Shown one piece after another: positions 10,212 through 17,537 of a DNA stretch of 64,000 bases. Location of the stretch: NCBI GenBank assembly GCA_030583885.1, contig CP129480.1, positions 2,294,001-2,358,000 of the forward strand, read 5' to 3'. Every line of letters begins with the position of its first letter. The stretch's first letter is position 1. This stretch comes from Anaerolineales bacterium. GTDB lineage: Bacteria > Chloroflexota > Anaerolineae > Anaerolineales > Villigracilaceae. A program made the position numbers and the translations under genes. The notes under the pieces are model-generated. The model saw nothing but the letters and a program-made list of their open reading frames with translations, was not told where the DNA came from and searched no databases.

Positions 10212-10745
10212 CTATGAAATATTGGGGAGATACTTTTCACGCAGGCTTGCCATGTGATGTTCGACATGACCCACGAGCATGAAGATCAATGCCCGTGCGC
10301 TTACTGCCGCGCCGCCGGCTGTCCCCACCTGTGATGCAGACTCTTCGCTCATGTTTTGTATGGCAATCGCATTCGCGCGGCGAAGATGCACGAACTCGTT
10401 TAGCAGGTCCCCGAGCGCAACCTCATCCGCGCCGGATTCGCGGACAAAATCCTCCTGCTCGAAGGCGGGCAGGGGAGTCTTGTCCTTGCGGGAGATGCGC
10501 AGTAAACGATAGGAGAAGACGCGCTCCCCATCGATCAGGTGACTGACGATTTCCTTGATTGACCATTCCCCGGGTCCGTTGCGAAAGCGCGCTTGTGGAT
10601 CCGTCAAATGCCCAAGTGTGGATTGGATTTCCCCAATTTGCCCGCGCAGGGCGTCAAGCACATTCCGGCAAGCCCTGGCGCGCTGGATGTAATCTGTATA
10701 AAAAGCGGCGTATTCTTCGGTGGTCGGGGGAGTGAGTAATTTCAT
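10212..10745 (-). CDS. DinB/DUF664-like four-helix protein
   Basis: 177 aa. A DinB-like helical bundle with the expected metal-binding histidines: one in WSIKEIVSHLIDGE and two in VGHVEHHMASL near the C terminus. Proteins of this superfamily include thiol-dependent S-transferases (YfiT/BstA type), but substrate specificity cannot be read here. The start is taken at MKLLTPP (10745); a longer reading back to 10781 would run into the divergent deoC promoter region. It directly precedes the oligopeptidase gene. Confidence 0.85.
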   Translation of the reverse strand: MKLLTPPTTEEYAAFYTDYIQRARACRNVLDALRGQIGEIQSTLGHLTDPQARFRNGPGEWSIKEIVSHLIDGERVFSYRLLRISRKDKTPLPAFEQEDFVRESGADEVALGDLLNEFVHLRRANAIAIQNMSEESASQVGTAGGAAVSARALIFMLVGHVEHHMASLREKYLPNIS

Positions 10746-10826
10746 CTCATAATTATAGCGTAGGTGTTTATCTGCCCACAATATGATATATTTAATTTAA
10801 AGATGCCTGATAAAAATGAGGTTTTT

Positions 10827-11789
10827 ATGACCAGTAAGCACACTCGCAATCCCGGCGCGCCTCTCGATCTCGATTGGGTAATGGGCGCGCGCGTCAACAA
10901 AAGCGCGGTGGAGCGGCGCGTTGAATCCCTCCCTAAACGCCGCACCATCAAAAAAGACTGGCAGGCGGCGTGGCTTTTGCGCGCCGTCACCTGCATTGAC
11001 CTGACCACCCTCGCAGGCGACGATACGCCCGGGCGCGTCCATCGTTTGTGTGCCAAGGCGAAACAACCCCTGCGCCCCGATATGCTGGAACGCCTCGGAC
11101 TCAATGGCGAGCGGATCACCGTTGGCGCGGTGTGCGTGTATCCAAATCGGGTGAAAGATGCAGTTCACGCGCTTCAAGGCTCTAACATTCCAGTTGCCTC
11201 TGTCGCGACAGGTTTTCCTGCGGGGCAGACTCCTCTGCCACAAAGAATCCAAGAGATCGAGCAAGCCGTGGAAGCAGGCGCAAAAGAAATTGACGTGGTC
11301 ATCGCCCGCAATTATGTTCTCACTGGTGATTGGGCTGCCATGTACGACGAACTGCAGCAATTCCGTAAAGCCTGCGGTGATGCGGCGCACATGAAGACCA
11401 TCCTTGCCACGGGCGATCTCGGCACGCTCAAGCAGGTTTATCAAGCCAGCCTCGTGGCAATGATGGCAGGCTCAGACTTTATCAAGACCTCCACAGGAAA
11501 AGAATCAACCAATGCTACTCTGGAAGTGAGCCTAGTGATGATCCGCGCCCTGCGTGATTATCTCGACCGCTTCGGCTATAAAGTGGGATTCAAGCCCGCG
11601 GGCGGAATCAGCTCCGCGAAGCAGGCGATGGCGTGGCAGTCGTTGATGAAGGAAGAACTCAGCGATGAATGGCTGAAGAATGACCTGTTCCGCATTGGCG
11701 CGAGCAGTTTGTTGACCGATATCGAGCGGCAGTTGTATCACTATATCACAGGTCACTACGCGGCAAAACATCACATGCCGATGGGATAA
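10827..11789 (+). CDS. deoC: Deoxyribose-phosphate aldolase
   Basis: 320 aa, longer than typical 220-260 aa DeoC because of an N-terminal extension of about 70 residues. It cleaves 2-deoxyribose 5-phosphate to glyceraldehyde 3-phosphate and acetaldehyde. The Schiff-base lysine is K220 in FIKTSTGK, the second lysine lies in VGFKPAGGISS, and EIDVVIARNYVLTGDW supplies the conserved Asp. The start at 10827 follows GAGG; earlier in-frame ATGs at 10764 and 10803 lack a good ribosome site. A large aldehyde dehydrogenase follows at 12462 and could oxidise the acetaldehyde product. Confidence 0.92.
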   Translation: MTSKHTRNPGAPLDLDWVMGARVNKSAVERRVESLPKRRTIKKDWQAAWLLRAVTCIDLTTLAGDDTPGRVHRLCAKAKQPLRPDMLERLGLNGERITVGAVCVYPNRVKDAVHALQGSNIPVASVATGFPAGQTPLPQRIQEIEQAVEAGAKEIDVVIARNYVLTGDWAAMYDELQQFRKACGDAAHMKTILATGDLGTLKQVYQASLVAMMAGSDFIKTSTGKESTNATLEVSLVMIRALRDYLDRFGYKVGFKPAGGISSAKQAMAWQSLMKEELSDEWLKNDLFRIGASSLLTDIERQLYHYITGHYAAKHHMPMG

Positions 11790-11800
11790 AGGCTTATTAA

Positions 11801-11821
11801 CCGCAAAGAACGCAAAGAAAG
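11801..11821 (+). repeat. Short GCAAAGAA direct repeat
   Basis: Two tandem copies of CGCAAAGAA in the deoC-DUF433 gap. This kind of purine-rich short repeat often occurs between genes in several bacterial phyla. No function is apparent. Confidence 0.4.
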
Positions 11822-11831
11822 GAAAATTGAA

Positions 11832-12065
11832 ATGGAAACGCAAATCATTATTTCGAATCCAAAAATCATGATGGGACAGCCCGTTGTTTCAGGAACCCGC
11901 ATTACCGTTGACCTAATTCTTGAAGGGCTTTCAGCAGGTGAATCTTTTGACCAGTTATTAAAGGCGCACCCACGCTTGACGAAAGAAGGGATTCAAGCCG
12001 CCTTACAATTTGCCCGTGAAGCCCTGCGTGCGGATGTCATTTATCCCATTTCTGAGTCTGTCTAA
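11832..12065 (+). CDS. DUF433 domain protein, antitoxin-like
   Basis: 77 aa. It carries the DUF433 hallmark PKIMMGQPVVSGTRITVDLILEGLSAGES, a small winged-helix-like fold found in VapB-type antitoxins. Its stop overlaps the ATG of the next gene by one base, the tight coupling seen in toxin-antitoxin operons. It would bind DNA and the DUF5615 partner in the cytoplasm. Alternative view: a stand-alone DNA-binding domain without a toxin role. Confidence 0.85.
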   Translation: METQIIISNPKIMMGQPVVSGTRITVDLILEGLSAGESFDQLLKAHPRLTKEGIQAALQFAREALRADVIYPISESV

Positions 12066-12415
12066 TGAAAATACTCGCTGACGAAAGTGTGGATAACGAA
12101 ATCGTCCTGCGGTTAAGACGTGATGGACATGATTGTGGCTATGTCGCTGAAATGTCCCCAGGTATTATGGATGAAGAAGTCTTGGTGTTGGCTAGTGAAG
12201 AAGATACCTTGTTATTGACTGCTGATAAGGATTTTGGCGAATTGATCTTTCGCCAGGGTTATGTCAAACGCGGCGTTGTTCTGTATCGGCTCGCAGGGCT
12301 TTCTTCTCAAGAGAAAGCAGAAATTGTTTCTTTAGCAATATCTCAACATGGAAGTGAACTTCTTTCGGCATTCAGTGTGATTACTGAGAGGGCAGTTCGC
12401 ATTCGGAAAGTTTAA
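12065..12415 (+). CDS. DUF5615 PIN-like protein, putative toxin
   Basis: 116 aa. It begins MKILADESVDNEIVLRLRRDGHD and contains LLTADKDFGELIF, the acidic positions of a compact PIN-like nuclease fold (DUF5615/Mut7-C type). Together with the overlapping DUF433 gene it makes a VapBC-like pair. Ribonuclease activity is expected from the family but unproven. The pair sits between deoC and the aldehyde dehydrogenase and may have inserted into a deoxyribose operon. Confidence 0.82.
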   Translation: MKILADESVDNEIVLRLRRDGHDCGYVAEMSPGIMDEEVLVLASEEDTLLLTADKDFGELIFRQGYVKRGVVLYRLAGLSSQEKAEIVSLAISQHGSELLSAFSVITERAVRIRKV

Positions 12416-12417
12416 TT

Positions 12418-12450
12418 AAGTGACAGTCACCTTCAAGGTGACTGTCACTT
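12418..12450. repeat. Perfect palindrome containing GTGACAGTCAC
   Basis: 16-bp arms AAGTGACAGTCACCTT and AAGGTGACTGTCACTT separated by one base. The arms themselves contain the palindromic core GTGAC-W-GTCAC. The same unit recurs, with arms in the opposite order, at 42739-42802. It could act as a terminator-like hairpin of the DUF433/DUF5615 pair, but no T run follows. Confidence 0.85.
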
Positions 12451-12461
12451 GAGGAAATATT

Positions 12462-14891
12462 ATGTCAAAAATACTTGAAATCTTCAACACCATGGAATAC
12501 GGACCTGTGCCCGAGGCGCCTGATGCCGTCAAGGCGTGGCTGGATGAGCACGGACGTAAGTTCGGCTTGTTCATCAACAATGAATGGGTGACGCCGAAGG
12601 GTGCGAAGTTCTATCCTTCGTACAACCCTGCGAATGGCGAGTTATTAGCCGAGACCACACAGGCTGGACAAAAAGAAGTTGATGCGGCGGTAGGCGCGGC
12701 GCGTGAGGCGCTCAAAACCTGGAGCAAAACCCCAGGCGTGACTCGTGCGCGGTATCTATATGCCATTGCCCGCAACCTTCAGAAACATTCACGCTTGCTG
12801 GCAGTGCTCGAAAGCATGGACAACGGCAAGCCAATTCGTGAATCAAGAGATATTGATGTGCCTTTGTTGGCGCGTCACTTTTACTATTATGCGGGTTGGG
12901 CGCAGTTGATGGAAACCGAACTGCGTGACTATCAATCTGTCGGTGTGGTCGGGCAGATCATCCCGTGGAACTTCCCGCTGTTGATGCTGGCGTGGAAGAT
13001 CGCGCCTGCGATTGCAATGGGCAACACGGTGGTGTTGAAGCCTGCATCGTACACAAGACTCACGGCATTGTTGTTCGCTGAAATCGTCGCCGAGGCGGGA
13101 CTTCCTGCTGGCGTTGTAAATGTAATTACTGGAAGCAGCAGCGCTGGCTCGATGATTGTTGAACATCCCGATGTGGATAAGATCGCCTTCACGGGTTCGA
13201 CGGATGTTGGTCGCATTCTCCGCAGGCAGACCGCTGGCTCTGGAAAAAAACTCTCGCTTGAACTCGGTGGCAAGAGTCCATTCGTCGTGTTTGACGATGC
13301 CGATTTGGATGGAGCAGTTGAAGGCGTGGTCGATGCGATCTGGTTTAATCAGGGTCAGGTTTGTTGCGCAGGGTCCAGGCTCATTGTGCAGGAAAATGTC
13401 GCAGCGAAGTTCATCCAAAAATTAAAGGCTCGCATGGAGCACATGCGCGTGGGTGACCCGCTTGATAAGTCGATTGACATGGGCGCGATCGTTGACCAAA
13501 GCCAATGGGATACGATCGATGGTTGGGTGAAGACGGGCATTGCCGAAGGCGGCGAATGTTTTCAGCCGAATATCGCGCTGCCCGAAAAGGGACTGTTCTA
13601 TAAACCGACGCTTATTACGGGGCTTGACCCCGCCGCCGCAACCGTGCAGGAAGAAATTTTCGGACCCGTGCTGGTCTCGCTCACGTTCCGCACGCCGAGC
13701 GAAGCCATCGAACTTGCGAACAACACGCGCTATGGTCTCGCGGCGAGTGTGTGGAGCGATAACATCAACCTCGCGCTCGATGTGGCGAGCAAGATCAAGG
13801 CGGGCTCGGTGTGGGTCAATTGCACCAATCAATTCGACGGCGCTTCGGGCTTCGGCGGCTATCGCGAGTCGGGCTACGGACGCGAAGGCGGACGTGAAGG
13901 TCTGTTTGAATATTTAAGACCGACATGGATGGATCGTCCACGCCCTGAGTTTGTACTGGATGAAAAGAAGAAGTGGGGCGAACACGTGCCTACGCTTCCT
14001 TCTCAGCCGACAACTGCTCGAACAAATGGACATTTACCTCCCGTTGACCGCACCCCGAAGATGTACATCGGCGGCAAACAAGTTCGTCCTGATGGCGCGT
14101 ACACCACAACGGTGTTGAACGCCAAGGGAAAAATTGTCGGGCAGGTCGGTGACGGGAATCGCAAAGATATTCGTGATGCAGTCGAAGCCGCTCATAAAGC
14201 GCGGACATCAGGCTGGGCGATGCGCCACGGATACAACCGTTCGCAAATTTTATATTTCATCGCTGAGAACTTGGATGCCCGCAACGCAGAGTTCGTCAAA
14301 CGCATTGTCGAAATGACGGGACGCACGCAGAAGTCCGCGCAAGCCGAAGTGGACGCTTCTGTTGAAAGATTATTCACCTACGCCGCATGGGCAGACAAAT
14401 ACGGCGGCACCGTGCAAGAGACCACCCTGCGCGGAATCACCGTCGCGGTCAATGAACCTGTCGGTGTGATCGGCATTGCCTGCCCCGATGAAATGCCTTT
14501 GCTTGGATTCATCTCGCTCATGGCGCCTGCGATTGCACGCGGCAACGGCGTGGTGATGATCCCCAGCCAGAAATATCCGCTCTCCGCCACGGACTTTTAT
14601 CAGGTGCTCGACACCTCCGACGTGCCTGGCGGCGTGGTCAACATCGTCACAGGCGACCGTGACCATTTGACCAAGACGCTCGTCCAGCACGAAGACGTTG
14701 ATTCGGTCTGGTACTTCGGACCCGCGGATGGCAGTTACCACGTCGAGAACGAGTCTGCGGCGAATATGAAGCGCACGTGGACAAGCTACGGTCTGCCCCG
14801 CGATTGGCTGTCCCGCGAACAAGGCGAAGGTCACGAGTTCCTGCATGAGGCGACTCAGGTCAAGAACATCTGGGTGCCGACGGGGGAGTAG
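12462..14891 (+). CDS. Two-domain aldehyde dehydrogenase, ALDH16 type
   Basis: 809 aa, about 1.6 times a normal ALDH. The first domain (residues about 25-490) is complete: PWNFPLLM, E267 in LELGGKSP and nucleophile C301 in NQGQVCCAGSR. The second domain (about 525-800) repeats the N-terminal half of the fold (MYIGGKQVRPDG, EPVGVIGIACPDEMPLL) but where the nucleophile loop should be it reads VWYFGPADGSYHVENES, with no Cys. This matches the ALDH16 family, in which the C-terminal domain is non-catalytic. It would oxidise aldehydes with NAD(P). Its position two genes after deoC suggests acetaldehyde or glyceraldehyde 3-phosphate as substrate (inference). The ATG follows GAGGAAAT. Confidence 0.88.
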   Translation: MSKILEIFNTMEYGPVPEAPDAVKAWLDEHGRKFGLFINNEWVTPKGAKFYPSYNPANGELLAETTQAGQKEVDAAVGAAREALKTWSKTPGVTRARYLYAIARNLQKHSRLLAVLESMDNGKPIRESRDIDVPLLARHFYYYAGWAQLMETELRDYQSVGVVGQIIPWNFPLLMLAWKIAPAIAMGNTVVLKPASYTRLTALLFAEIVAEAGLPAGVVNVITGSSSAGSMIVEHPDVDKIAFTGSTDVGRILRRQTAGSGKKLSLELGGKSPFVVFDDADLDGAVEGVVDAIWFNQGQVCCAGSRLIVQENVAAKFIQKLKARMEHMRVGDPLDKSIDMGAIVDQSQWDTIDGWVKTGIAEGGECFQPNIALPEKGLFYKPTLITGLDPAAATVQEEIFGPVLVSLTFRTPSEAIELANNTRYGLAASVWSDNINLALDVASKIKAGSVWVNCTNQFDGASGFGGYRESGYGREGGREGLFEYLRPTWMDRPRPEFVLDEKKKWGEHVPTLPSQPTTARTNGHLPPVDRTPKMYIGGKQVRPDGAYTTTVLNAKGKIVGQVGDGNRKDIRDAVEAAHKARTSGWAMRHGYNRSQILYFIAENLDARNAEFVKRIVEMTGRTQKSAQAEVDASVERLFTYAAWADKYGGTVQETTLRGITVAVNEPVGVIGIACPDEMPLLGFISLMAPAIARGNGVVMIPSQKYPLSATDFYQVLDTSDVPGGVVNIVTGDRDHLTKTLVQHEDVDSVWYFGPADGSYHVENESAANMKRTWTSYGLPRDWLSREQGEGHEFLHEATQVKNIWVPTGE

Positions 14892-14928
14892 GGAAGAGCA
14901 GAGCATTAGAAAGTAGAAAATAAATGAC

Positions 14929-14960
14929 CAGACCTCCGTACACAGGCTCGGAGGTCTGCT
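14929..14960 (+). terminator. Hairpin after the ALDH16 gene
   Basis: Perfect 10-bp stem CAGACCTCCG/CGGAGGTCTG with a 10-nt loop, followed by CTGTTGG. It is also the first module of the repeat element 14929-15241. Confidence 0.6.
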
Positions 14961-15241
14961 GTTGGGCTGAAAAACGTCAATTTTCGGCAAAAAACGGGCT
15001 TTTTGGGCGAAAAAAACTGTTAGGAGTTTTTCTTAAAACTGCTAGGTGTTTTTCAAAAACTGTTCGGAGTTTTCTCCAAAACTGCTAGCAGTTTTTTAAA
15101 AACCTGCCTAGAGAGGTTTCCAAACCTCTCTAGGGAGGTTTTAAATTCTCTCTAGGGAGGATTCCGATCCTCTCAAGAGAGGTTTTCGATCCTCCCTTGA
15201 CAGGATTCTTCCTTTTCTTGATGTTTTGCGTATAGGCATTT
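14929..15241 (+). repeat. Non-coding repeat element, copy 1
   Basis: A 313-bp intergenic unit that recurs in the same orientation at 17228-17507. The modules in order are a hairpin, a near-identical block beginning CTGAAAAACGTCAATTTTCG, a run of degenerate 21-22-bp units (for example CTGTTAGGAGTTTTT, CTGCTAGGTGTTTTT) from about 15018 to 15150, and a tail with CCTCCCTTGACAGGATT and GTTTTGCGTATAGGCATT. No ORF with coding character is present. The stretch 14892-15416 otherwise holds only the palindrome at 15325. Confidence 0.8.
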
Positions 15242-15324
15242 GAGTGCGTGCTCCAGGCGGCGGGTTGGGTGCTGATGGAGGAATAGTCCCTCCCGCCAGC
15301 CCCACCCGTCACTGCGTGACACCC

Positions 15325-15386
15325 TCCCCAAGTCCGAATTAAGACATTTGCATTAGTCTTTTATCTCCTCCATTCGGACTTGGGGA
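15325..15386. repeat. 62-bp palindromic element with 15-bp arms
   Basis: Perfect inverted arms TCCCCAAGTCCGAAT and ATTCGGACTTGGGGA enclose 32 bp of AT-rich sequence. It ends two bases before the IS3 element. It looks like a small MITE-like unit or a transposon-end remnant; no coding capacity. Confidence 0.7.
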
Positions 15387-15416
15387 CATGATCTTGCCCC
15401 GGTTTAATAGACACAA

Positions 15417-16277
15417 TTAAAGTCCAGATTGTTGCTCAAACTCAACCGGGCTGAGGTAGCCAAGTGAAGAGTGCAAGCGTTGGCGATTGTACCAAACCTC
15501 AATGTATTCAAAAATCGTTGTTCGAGCTACTGCTTGCGTTGCAAATTGAGAGGTCACACACTCCACCTTGAGGGTAGCAAAGAAACTTTCTGCCACCGCA
15601 TTGTCATAACAATTTCCAACTCGGCTCATACTCGCCTGAATATGTGCATCTGCTAAACTGCTTTGATAAGCGGCACTGGTATATTGACTGCCTTGATCGG
15701 AATGATGTAACAGGCTTGCCTGCGGTTGTCGTCCTTGTAAAGCCATGTCCAGGGCTGCCTCGACAAGGGTTGCATCCATTTGTGCAGCCATCGCCCAGCC
15801 TACTACTTTTCGTGAAAACAAATCCAGAACCACTGCTAAATATAACCAACCTTCCGCGGTATCAATGTAGGTGAAATCGCTCACCCATTTCTGGTTTGCC
15901 GCGCTGGCAGAAAAATCCTGGTTCAGATAATTCGGTGCTGGGATCACACCTGGCTGGCGCTGCGTAGTTATGGGACGCCAGCGCCTTCGTTTTTGAGGGC
16001 GAATTCCTTCTCTCCGCATCAAACGTGCGACTCGATGTCGTCCACAGGCGAACCCTCTGCGTTGTAGACCCGCCTGGATGCGCGGACTGCCATAGGTCTC
16101 GCGACTCAGTTTGTATTCTGCCCGGATCTGCTCCACCAGAATCCGATTCTCCACCTCTCGCGGACCGACTGCTTCTGGCTGCCAGGCATAGTACCCACTT
16201 CGCGTCACACCCAATACCTGGCACATCCGCTTGACGCTATACTCCTGGCAATGCTCCCGAATGAATTTGTATCTCAT
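15417..16277 (-). CDS. IS3 transposase OrfB (DDE integrase domain)
   Basis: 286 aa with an intact rve/DDE catalytic core: first Asp in KWVSDFTYID, second in LLHHSDQGSQY, and Glu in NAVAESFFATLK. An N-terminal HTH_21-like segment (SRETYGSPRIQAGLQRRGF) is present. Its ATG overlaps the OrfA stop by four bases. The -1 frame stays open upstream through an A8 run near 16306-16313, so a programmed -1 frameshift could give the OrfAB fusion transposase usual for IS3 elements. Confidence 0.93.
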   Translation of the reverse strand: MRYKFIREHCQEYSVKRMCQVLGVTRSGYYAWQPEAVGPREVENRILVEQIRAEYKLSRETYGSPRIQAGLQRRGFACGRHRVARLMRREGIRPQKRRRWRPITTQRQPGVIPAPNYLNQDFSASAANQKWVSDFTYIDTAEGWLYLAVVLDLFSRKVVGWAMAAQMDATLVEAALDMALQGRQPQASLLHHSDQGSQYTSAAYQSSLADAHIQASMSRVGNCYDNAVAESFFATLKVECVTSQFATQAVARTTIFEYIEVWYNRQRLHSSLGYLSPVEFEQQSGL

Positions 16278-16609
16278 TGGTTTTCCCGGGAGAAAATGTT
16301 GATTGTTTTTTTTAGGATCTCGCGCTCTTCTTCCACTTCTGCCAACCGTCGTTGCAAGCGTTTGATCTCACGCTTGGCAGCTTCAAAGTCACTAACTTCC
16401 AAGTGCATTGGGTTTGTCCCTTGGGATATCACTTGGTATCGATCGCGCCATTTCACCAGCAGTCCGGGCGTGATCCCCAAATCGCGTTCAATTTGCCCGG
16501 CACTCTTTCCGCTGCTCTTCAAAAGTTCCAGAGCCTCTAATTTGAACTCTTCGGTGTACTTCCGATACCTTGTTTTCTTTTCGTCCATGATCCTGCTCCT
16601 GTTTTCCAA
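16274..16609 (-). CDS. IS3 transposase OrfA (helix-turn-helix)
   Basis: 111 aa. An N-terminal HTH_Tnp_1 domain (YTEEFKLEALELLKSSGKSAGQIERDLGI) is followed by a leucine-zipper-like coil (EAAKREIKRLQRRLAEVEEER), as in IS3-family OrfA proteins that bind the terminal repeats. Near its end a run of eight A residues (CTA AAA AAA AC) is a plausible slippery site for -1 frameshifting into OrfB. Confidence 0.92.
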   Translation of the reverse strand: MENRSRIMDEKKTRYRKYTEEFKLEALELLKSSGKSAGQIERDLGITPGLLVKWRDRYQVISQGTNPMHLEVSDFEAAKREIKRLQRRLAEVEEEREILKKTINIFSRENQ

Positions 16610-16673
16610 GTCTACTGGATCCAGACATTTTTTGTGTCCACTTTTTTAGGACAAGATCATAATTCCTAAAATT

Positions 16674-17057
16674 TCAGTTGTCGGATTTGGGGGAGGACGG
16701 GTGGGGGTAGTTTTCCAGCGCAAACTGAATCGCTCGTATCACCCCGTTGATATCATTCATCACATCGTTGTTCCAGAATCGAATCACCTTATAACCCAAA
16801 GACTCAAAGTATTTTGTTCTTTCAGCATCATACTTAGCTTGGTCAAGGTGTTGGCTTCCATCCAACTCAATGATGAGTTTCTTTTTGATACAGCAGAAAT
16901 CAGGGATGTAATTGCCAATAGCGTGTTGCCTTCTGAAATTCACCCCTAATTGGCCATTGCGGAGGTACGCCCACAGTTTGGCTTCGTCGGGTGTGGGCTC
17001 CTTTCGCAGTTCGCGGGCGCGTTGATAACCTTTGGGTGTGGTTCTGCGGGCTGGCAT
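16674..17057 (-). CDS. DUF559 domain protein (Vsr-like endonuclease fold)
   Basis: 127 aa. The DUF559 pattern is clear: ARELRKEPTPDEAKLWAYLRN, then NFRRQHAIGNYIPDFCCIKKKLIIELDGSQH with the D...ExD-type acidic residues of a restriction-endonuclease-like fold, then YFESLGYKVIRFWNNDV. The family is linked to Vsr-type nucleases, but activity is unproven. It lies alone between the IS3 element and the second repeat copy and is probably mobile. Confidence 0.88.
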   Translation of the reverse strand: MPARRTTPKGYQRARELRKEPTPDEAKLWAYLRNGQLGVNFRRQHAIGNYIPDFCCIKKKLIIELDGSQHLDQAKYDAERTKYFESLGYKVIRFWNNDVMNDINGVIRAIQFALENYPHPSSPKSDN

Positions 17058-17227
17058 TTGGCGATTTTACCCCAGGGATTAAACCCCTCCGCCTTCCCCC
17101 TACGGGGACTAACGCGGCACGTCCCCCAAATGGGACAGAAATACCGTCGCATTTGGGGGACGCGTATCCGAGCGAATGCGAGTGGTAGGACGGGTGGGGG
17201 TGGGGCAGGGAATTCGGTACTAGTTCA

Positions 17228-17507
17228 GCAGACATCGGAAGTCTCTGAGATTTCCGATGTCTGCTTTTGGCTGAAAAACGTCAATTTTCGGCGAAAAACG
17301 GGTTATTTTTGGGGGGAGAAAAACATTTAGAAGTCTTTGGCAAAACATTTAGAAGTTTTCCCAAAAACATTTAGAAGTTTTTTCCAAAACATCGAAAAGT
17401 TTTTAAAACGAGTCTAGACTCGTTTGCAATCCTCTCTGGACACGATTTAAATCCTCCCTTGACAGGATTTTTACCCGTCACTGATTTGTTTTGCGTATAG
17501 GCATTTT
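17228..17507 (+). repeat. Non-coding repeat element, copy 2
   Basis: Same module order as 14929-15241: a perfect 13-bp hairpin GCAGACATCGGAA/TTCCGATGTCTGC, the block CTGAAAAACGTCAATTTTCG, about four degenerate 21-22-bp units based on ACATTTAGAAGTTTT, then CCTCCCTTGACAGGATT and GTTTTGCGTATAGGCATT. The blocks are nearly identical between copies while the internal units have diverged as two separate families. The gap 17058-17537 holds nothing else recognisable. Confidence 0.8.
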
Positions 17508-17537
17508 GGGCTTGACGCTTACCAGGTAATGAAGAGC

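Larger units (their letters stand above)
15389..16659 (-). mobile_element. IS3-family insertion sequence
   Basis: A 1271-bp element bounded by imperfect inverted ends: TGATCTTGCCCC at the left and the complement of TGATCTTGTCCT at the right, with GACACA further inside on both. It carries the two overlapping transposase ORFs typical of the family. The flanks (ACA on the left, TAA on the right) do not form a target duplication, so the copy may be old or have arisen through a rearrangement. Confidence 0.85.

Noticed and set aside
15018..15200. CRISPR array in the short-repeat region
   Set aside because: Units are 21-22 bp, degenerate and contiguous, with no constant repeat alternating with unique spacers and no cas genes nearby.
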